Of a DNA stretch of 64,000 nt, positions 58,316 to 64,000 are shown piece by piece. Source of the DNA: Adiantum capillus-veneris. Lineage: Eukaryota > Streptophyta > Polypodiopsida > Polypodiales > Pteridaceae. The notes below the pieces were generated by a model, which was given only the letters and a program-made list of their open reading frames with translations, did no database searches and was not told the origin of the DNA. The stretch is from the NCBI GenBank assembly GCA_014529385.2, contig CM043949.1, forward strand, positions 108,807,977-108,871,976, written 5' to 3'. The position numbers and the translations under genes are program-made. Positions within the stretch are counted from its first letter, which is position 1. The number at the start of each line of letters is the position of its first letter.

Positions 58316-59640
58316 GCTTCAAGTGAAGCTCTAGTATATTGTGGAGCCCATCAATGCTATGTGATTTCATTGGTGTTTGATCCAGGATATTTTAAGGATA
58401 TTCATAAGCAGATTCAATATGGATGGATATTGTTAAGTATGCATAGTAATTGAGTGCTATTTGAATTAGGGGTAGCATATTTACACCAAAAATTCTTGAT
58501 GTTGATTGATATAGAAAATGTATGTTCATGTGGATATTATGATGCTCCAGTGTGTGGGAAATTCCTTATTTTTCTATTTGATCCTGGGGGCTACTAAAGT
58601 GCAAAGTTGCAGATTCAAAGGATATTAATCGTTTCTTGTAGCAGGTTGCATGGTACAAGGTTTTGTTTCTTAGATTTATGCTAAGTCAGAAGAGTTTTGA
58701 TTATGCGATCAATAAGCTTACATGGCTAGCTTCCAATTGACTTCTTTGGACAATTGATGAAGTATCTTCACATCTTTTGAGCTGGTTCTGCTACTAGAAC
58801 TTAAAGTAAAGGACTTGACGACCATTTCATGTGTAGACAAAGTAAGGCATACTTGATCTTGACAAGGTTCCCTAAAGAGAGCTTTATGGTCAAGCCGTGT
58901 GCATCATTAACTGGAGCACTTGAGTCTGGAGGGGTTCATTAAACATGTTTTCCATAATTGAATGCTTTGGAGATACGGCAAATACAATTCAAGATTTCTG
59001 ATGGGCAGCTACCTAATGATTAAGCTAGAACATTGATGATAGGGTATAAGCCTTATATTATTTTCCATATGTTTACCAGTTACGTGAGTCTGATGGTGGT
59101 AAAGAGCTTAAGGTACCTATATCAGATGCAGATTGAAGTGCAATTGGCACAGACCAGAGGCAGTGCAGGTTCAGAGGGGGTGGATGTCGTGCAACTCCAC
59201 TTTCATGATGGGAAAAAGAGCAAAAAGAAATTCAAGCTAAGCTTCTTTGAAGCCTACACATGTATTGAGCAGTGATCAAGGCTTGTTAATGCCAAGTTTT
59301 ATGACTAATGTATGCCAGATGCGGCTTAAAAGGGCCAACAAATGCCTCAATGATGCTAAAAAGGAGTATGCTTGAAGTGAGAACAGATGGGAGATTATGA
59401 TCTAAAACTATAGTGCTTGAAGTGCTCTACTGACCTATCTTTACGGCTCGTCGATTGGAGCTACGATGAAGAAGTTATGGCAATTTGAAGGATTGGGCAA
59501 CTGCAGCTGAGGGGACAGAGATGAAGTGAATGCATGGGCCTGAAGTGCTCACTTTGTGGAGCGCATCAGTCTTTTTAGATCGGCAATCAGAGTTACGATT
59601 ACCAAGATATCGTCAGTCAAAGATTCATCGGGGGCCGATT
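58316..59640. other. No gene recognised
   Basis: Unassigned sequence between the gag-like remnant and the PPR pseudogene. Short frames only. Confidence 0.45.
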
Positions 59641-59679
59641 CCGTTCTAGCCTGGTCCGCTCGGTCGGTGTGCCATATGG

Positions 59680-59935
59680 GAATTTTGAGCTTAAGTCAGG
59701 GAATGCCAAAAACCGATACGCTTTGGAAGTTAATTATGCTAAATGTGGTGCCTGTATGGAAGCACATAAGGTTTTTGAAGAGCTTCGTGTGTGAAATGTC
59801 GTCTCTTGAATTGCAATGATTGCGAGGAATGCCCAACTCGGTTGCGATACAGAGCTCTGGGCTAATTTCACCGAGTCTGAAGGGGATGCCTTTCGGAAAA
59901 TGCAATCACTTATACTTGCATCTTGTGGGCATGTA
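59680..59935 (+). pseudogene. PPR-protein fragment
   Basis: One frame reads GNAKNRYALEVNYAKCGACM, then EAHKVFEELRV, stop, NVVS, stop, IAMIARNAQ. This matches the PLS-type pentatricopeptide pattern MYAKCG-x-x-x-x-A-x-x-VF-x-E-x-PVRNVVSW-x-x-MIAGYAQ. The two TGA codons replace a conserved Arg (likely CGA) and a conserved Trp (TGG). The next motif start (DAFRKMQSL) follows. Such proteins bind organelle RNA, often for editing. Only about two motifs remain, with no transit peptide or E/DYW tail, so it is a dead fragment. Confidence 0.78.
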
Positions 59936-60502
59936 GCACTATTCCAGACTTTTTACGGGCATTAAAAATCATGTTGATATTGTTAGTCTAGGACTGTGAA
60001 AAGATGTTGCGCTTGAGCCGATGCAATGCCCAAGTTAAAGGGTATGCCCAATGTGGTACCCAATGGCCCAAAGTGTAAATCAAGTGACCCCAAAAGGGGA
60101 GCCGGCTGCCCAAAAGCATTTCAATGGCCAACCAATATGGTAAGCAAGTGTGTAGGCGAAGAGAAATAAGGCATGCGAGAGGAAGAGAAGATCAAGGCGG
60201 CCGCTACAAGGCCTGGACACAGTGGGTAAAGAAGGAAAAGTTACAGAGCGGGCTAGGGTGAATCTTTTTGGGGCCATTGCCGTCGAATTTGGCGCTGGTC
60301 TGGGGAATGTCATGCCATGTCACCGGCGCTGTTCCGACAACGGCGACACCGTCGGTGCTAAATTGGGGATGGCTATTAAAAGAGAGATGGGGGCATGAAG
60401 CAAAAACGAGGGGATCAAGAGGGAGCAAGGTTTTACGGGAGGAGGAAGCAAGGCTTTGAGGGATCTCCCGCTCTCTCTCTCGTCTTCAGCTAGCAAAGCA
60501 AA

Positions 60503-60505
<3 letters not shown>
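59936..60505. other. No gene recognised
   Basis: GC-richer DNA with several GCCCAA words at 60025-60130. No domain seen. Confidence 0.45.

Positions 60506-60573
<68 letters not shown>
60506..60573. repeat. (TC)n microsatellite
   Basis: About 68 bp of TC. Confidence 0.98.
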
Positions 60574-60575
<2 letters not shown>

Positions 60576-60722
60576 GTTGGGGACGCAAGGCAAAGACGGG
60601 GAGGGTGAACAATCAAGGAGAACCACGCTCTCGCTCTCTCTCGTTCTTGGAGAAAAGCAAAGGAGGATTTGGGGGAGAAGGATTCAAGGAGGAGGGGAAA
60701 GGCCACCAAGGAAGAGAGGAAT

Positions 60723-61402
<680 letters not shown>

Positions 61403-64000
61403 GCTAAGGATTAAGTTGTACTCAAAGCATTATTCAATTGATTGATTATTACGGTGATTGCCAGAGCTGTCAGTGTCTCTTGTTCTTTCTCTTTCACACC
61501 TCTCACAGCAAGAGGCCCGATGCCTTCCCGGCTCACGTTTCAAACGCATATCCCCGGACAACATCTCCCTGAAACACATGGTGTCTACCATACATGGTAA
61601 AAGAAGAGCAAGGCTTCCCATCTTCTTGCCAACAAGGAATAGATCAATCTTGAAGAACCTGATTTTCCATGTCCTTTGGATCCACTTGCAGATTATCCCT
61701 ACCACGCCTCTGATCACATGAAAGTTGGGCCAAATCTTCACTAGCTATCCTGCACCCCAACGGATCCAAATACTCTTTCTTGGATCTTGACGCCCATTGA
61801 TAGAGCACCCCACATCACCTTCCACAAAAATCTCTTCAAAAACTGCGGCCACTTTGGCTTCCATATGTTCTCCATGATTTCTTTCCACCATTCTTCTGGA
61901 CATTGTCTCTTCCATATTTTTTTGAGGGGGCTAGACCAATTATTCTCGTGCATTAATGCATGATAGATGCCTTTAGAATGGGGTTTCCAAAAAAGACTAC
62001 CTTTGGGCCATCTTTAAGCGTTCCACTCAACCCCGGATTCACAGATCGACATTACAACCTTGTCCAACTCTTTTATCACTTTGTTAACTAACAATATGTC
62101 ATAGACATTTAGTTGTTACTAGGTTTCCACCAAGACACTAGTTTTCAGCTCTTACTGTTATCGTCCCAAAAGTGAACAAGCCAAATCTGACCCTTATTAT
62201 TTACTTTCTTGGCACTTTCTATCCAATAGGGCCTTTGTGGTGGTCCTAAAACTTTAGCAAGCATGGGGGACTAGTGCAAGATGGAGTTATTGAAGTACCT
62301 AGTTTCTTCCCCCCACTCCAATACCCTAGCTTCTCTTTTGCATTTCCTCACTGATTGCCTTGAGATGCCACCTAGACTTAGGCTAGAGTACGTCCGAGCT
62401 AAAATTTTGTTGTGAAACTCTACCCCTTTTCACTTCCCACCTTTCAAACCAAGTTTAGTTGTATCTAACATATCCTTGGTCGTGATAGCCAAGCTTGGTC
62501 ATTTAGCCAAGGGGATCATAAATTTGGCACACAAGGCCTCATCATGGGAAACTGTGTTAAGAACTTTGAGACCTCCTCGGCCCACTAGTTGAGCGACTTA
62601 CTCCCATTTGGCCTGCTACCATGGGCTGAAGGTGTTTGTGTTGTTTTTCCATTATTTATTTATTTTGTTATAAGAATTCTTTCCAGTGACACTTAGCCAT
62701 CTTAAGAAGTGGGATGGTGAAAGCAATATAAGGGAGCATAAATGAATTTATCACTTTAATCCGGCTCCGGATTGGGAGAAGAGCATATTCCCACCTTCTC
62801 AATTTTGTTTTGACTTTTTCAAGGATTGAGCTACATCCACCCCCTAGTAGGCTCCCAGGTGCTTGAAGATATTCCCTTTTGAAAAATCTCCCTTGTCCAA
62901 TCAAAAGGGTCAAATGATGTTTTTGAATAGGGAGATTAGCCTCAACTTCTCTATATTACACTTGGAACCCGAGGCCACGGCAAACATTTTCACAATCTCC
63001 AAAGCTTTCCTGACAACGTGGGGGCACGCCTTCAAGAATAGAAGCGAGTCATTTGCGACCAATTCTGCTAGGACCTTGTCATTGCCTAATAAAGTCAATT
63101 GAGCCTTGTATCTCCCCTCTCTTAGCACTGCGTTTGAGTATCATGATACCATGTTATTTTATTATAAAATTTGTTAAGGTGAAGCTGTAGCAGAATGCAC
63201 TCTTGCTTGGTGGAGGCTGCATATTTGATGCCCACCATTGCTGCCAAGATGTTGTCATAAATGGATCTTCCTTTAATGAACCCATGTTGATGGGGAGAGA
63301 TGATCATGTTTAGTAGGGGGGACTAGTCTGAGAGAGACTGCCTTGGCAATAATTTGCATAGCAATAGGGTGCCAATGCTTTAGTTAAGAGTAGAAGACCT
63401 GTTTGGGGATGGGTTTTATAAACCCTCTCTTCACACTTGTATCCAATGACCCTTTGGTAATGGCTTGGTTAGGCAACCATGAATGGGACCTTTAGATCGT
63501 TCCATAATTCTCTGAAGAATTCAGTTGTCAACCCATCCCAACCGAGGAACTTCTCCTTGCCAAGAGCTTGCAAAAGAGTGAACATTTGTCTTCGGAGAAT
63601 TCCACTTCCAAGTGGTTGTCTTTCAATCGGGGAACCTTCTTCTCGACACTCTCAAACAAATTCACTCTGGCTTCATCCACTTCTTGGGAGTGGGTCTCTA
63701 GCTAGCCAATAATTTGGTTTACATAGTTCAACATTAGACTAGCCATCTCATCTTGGTTCTGAATTGCATTCCCATTCTCATGATAGAGTGAGTGGACGTG
63801 GCCTTGACTCTTCTTGACTTTCAAAGCCCTAATAAAATGTGCTAGATTAGAGACTTTCGGAAGTAGGAAAAGTCACCCTAGAGAAAAATCTTGCCATCTT
63901 GATTTCCTCAAGTTTTTCATTAGCAAGGTTAGATTTAGCTTCAAGCCACCGCTTGTGCGCATCCTCAGTTGCTAGCCCAACAGCCTTTCTTGAGTTTAGC
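61403..64000 (-). mobile_element. LINE-D, L1-type LINE running off the window end
   Basis: Minus-strand LINE of the LINE-A family, decayed but with collinear motifs. From its 5' side: RT segment SPHQHGFIKGRSIYDNILAA at about 63300-63240; the catalytic region at 63128-62910 with VANDSLLFL (family FADD, so the box is mutated), then KALEIVKMFAVASGSKCNIE; LLPIRSRIKVINSFMLPYIA at 62820-62740; zf-RVT region EIMENIWKPKWPQFLKRFLW at 61900-61830; tail at 61741-61430; 3' end near 61403. Upstream parts extend past 64000. Frameshifts and stops are frequent. Confidence 0.85.

Overview
This window looks like nuclear DNA of a land plant, most likely a fern or another seed-free plant (inference). It has intron-bearing genes with GT-AG junctions, several retrotransposon classes nested in one another, many long AG/CT microsatellites, and a decayed pentatricopeptide (PPR) fragment. 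There is no operon organisation, and almost all open reading longer than 150 codons belongs to transposable elements.

One apparently intact host gene can be assembled. It lies on the minus strand, 35421 to 22971, and encodes a 269-residue MSP-domain (vesicle-associated protein 4-like) protein in seven exons. Phases match at every junction. Exon 1 (35421-35121) is separated from exon 2 by a 9.7 kb intron holding a decayed Ty3/gypsy element, which is itself split by a nearly complete L1-like LINE. Intron 5 carries a tandem repeat that contains a 27 bp copy of part of exon 2.

Layout. 1-11 kb: AT-rich DNA with decayed DNA-transposon and Helitron/PIF1-helicase remnants, a MADS-box fragment next to a GA repeat, and local tandem duplications. 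11.7-19.6 kb: a minus-strand LINE (LINE-A) split by a complete non-autonomous LTR element at 13318-18026; the 5-bp target duplication AACAT allows the empty site to be rebuilt. 19.75-22 kb: Ty1/copia gag-protease remnant followed by non-pol sequence that includes an antisense ABCB-transporter exon. 22-36.4 kb: the MSP gene with its inserted elements. 37.4-44.6 kb: a very young Ty3/gypsy element (1584-bp LTRs with one difference found by eye) that has lost integrase. 46.1-47.7 kb: an older LTR of the same family. 47.7-56.6 kb: repeat debris, LINE fragments, SINE-like sequences, and a 420 bp element with terminal inverted repeats and a perfect 14 bp direct repeat at its edges. 56.7-59.9 kb: a gag-like remnant and a PPR pseudogene. 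60-61 kb: long CT repeats. 61.4-64 kb: a minus-strand LINE (LINE-D) that runs off the window.

Coordinates of exons, LTRs and motifs were read base by base. Boundaries of decayed elements are approximate. Family assignments come from recognised protein motifs, not from searches.
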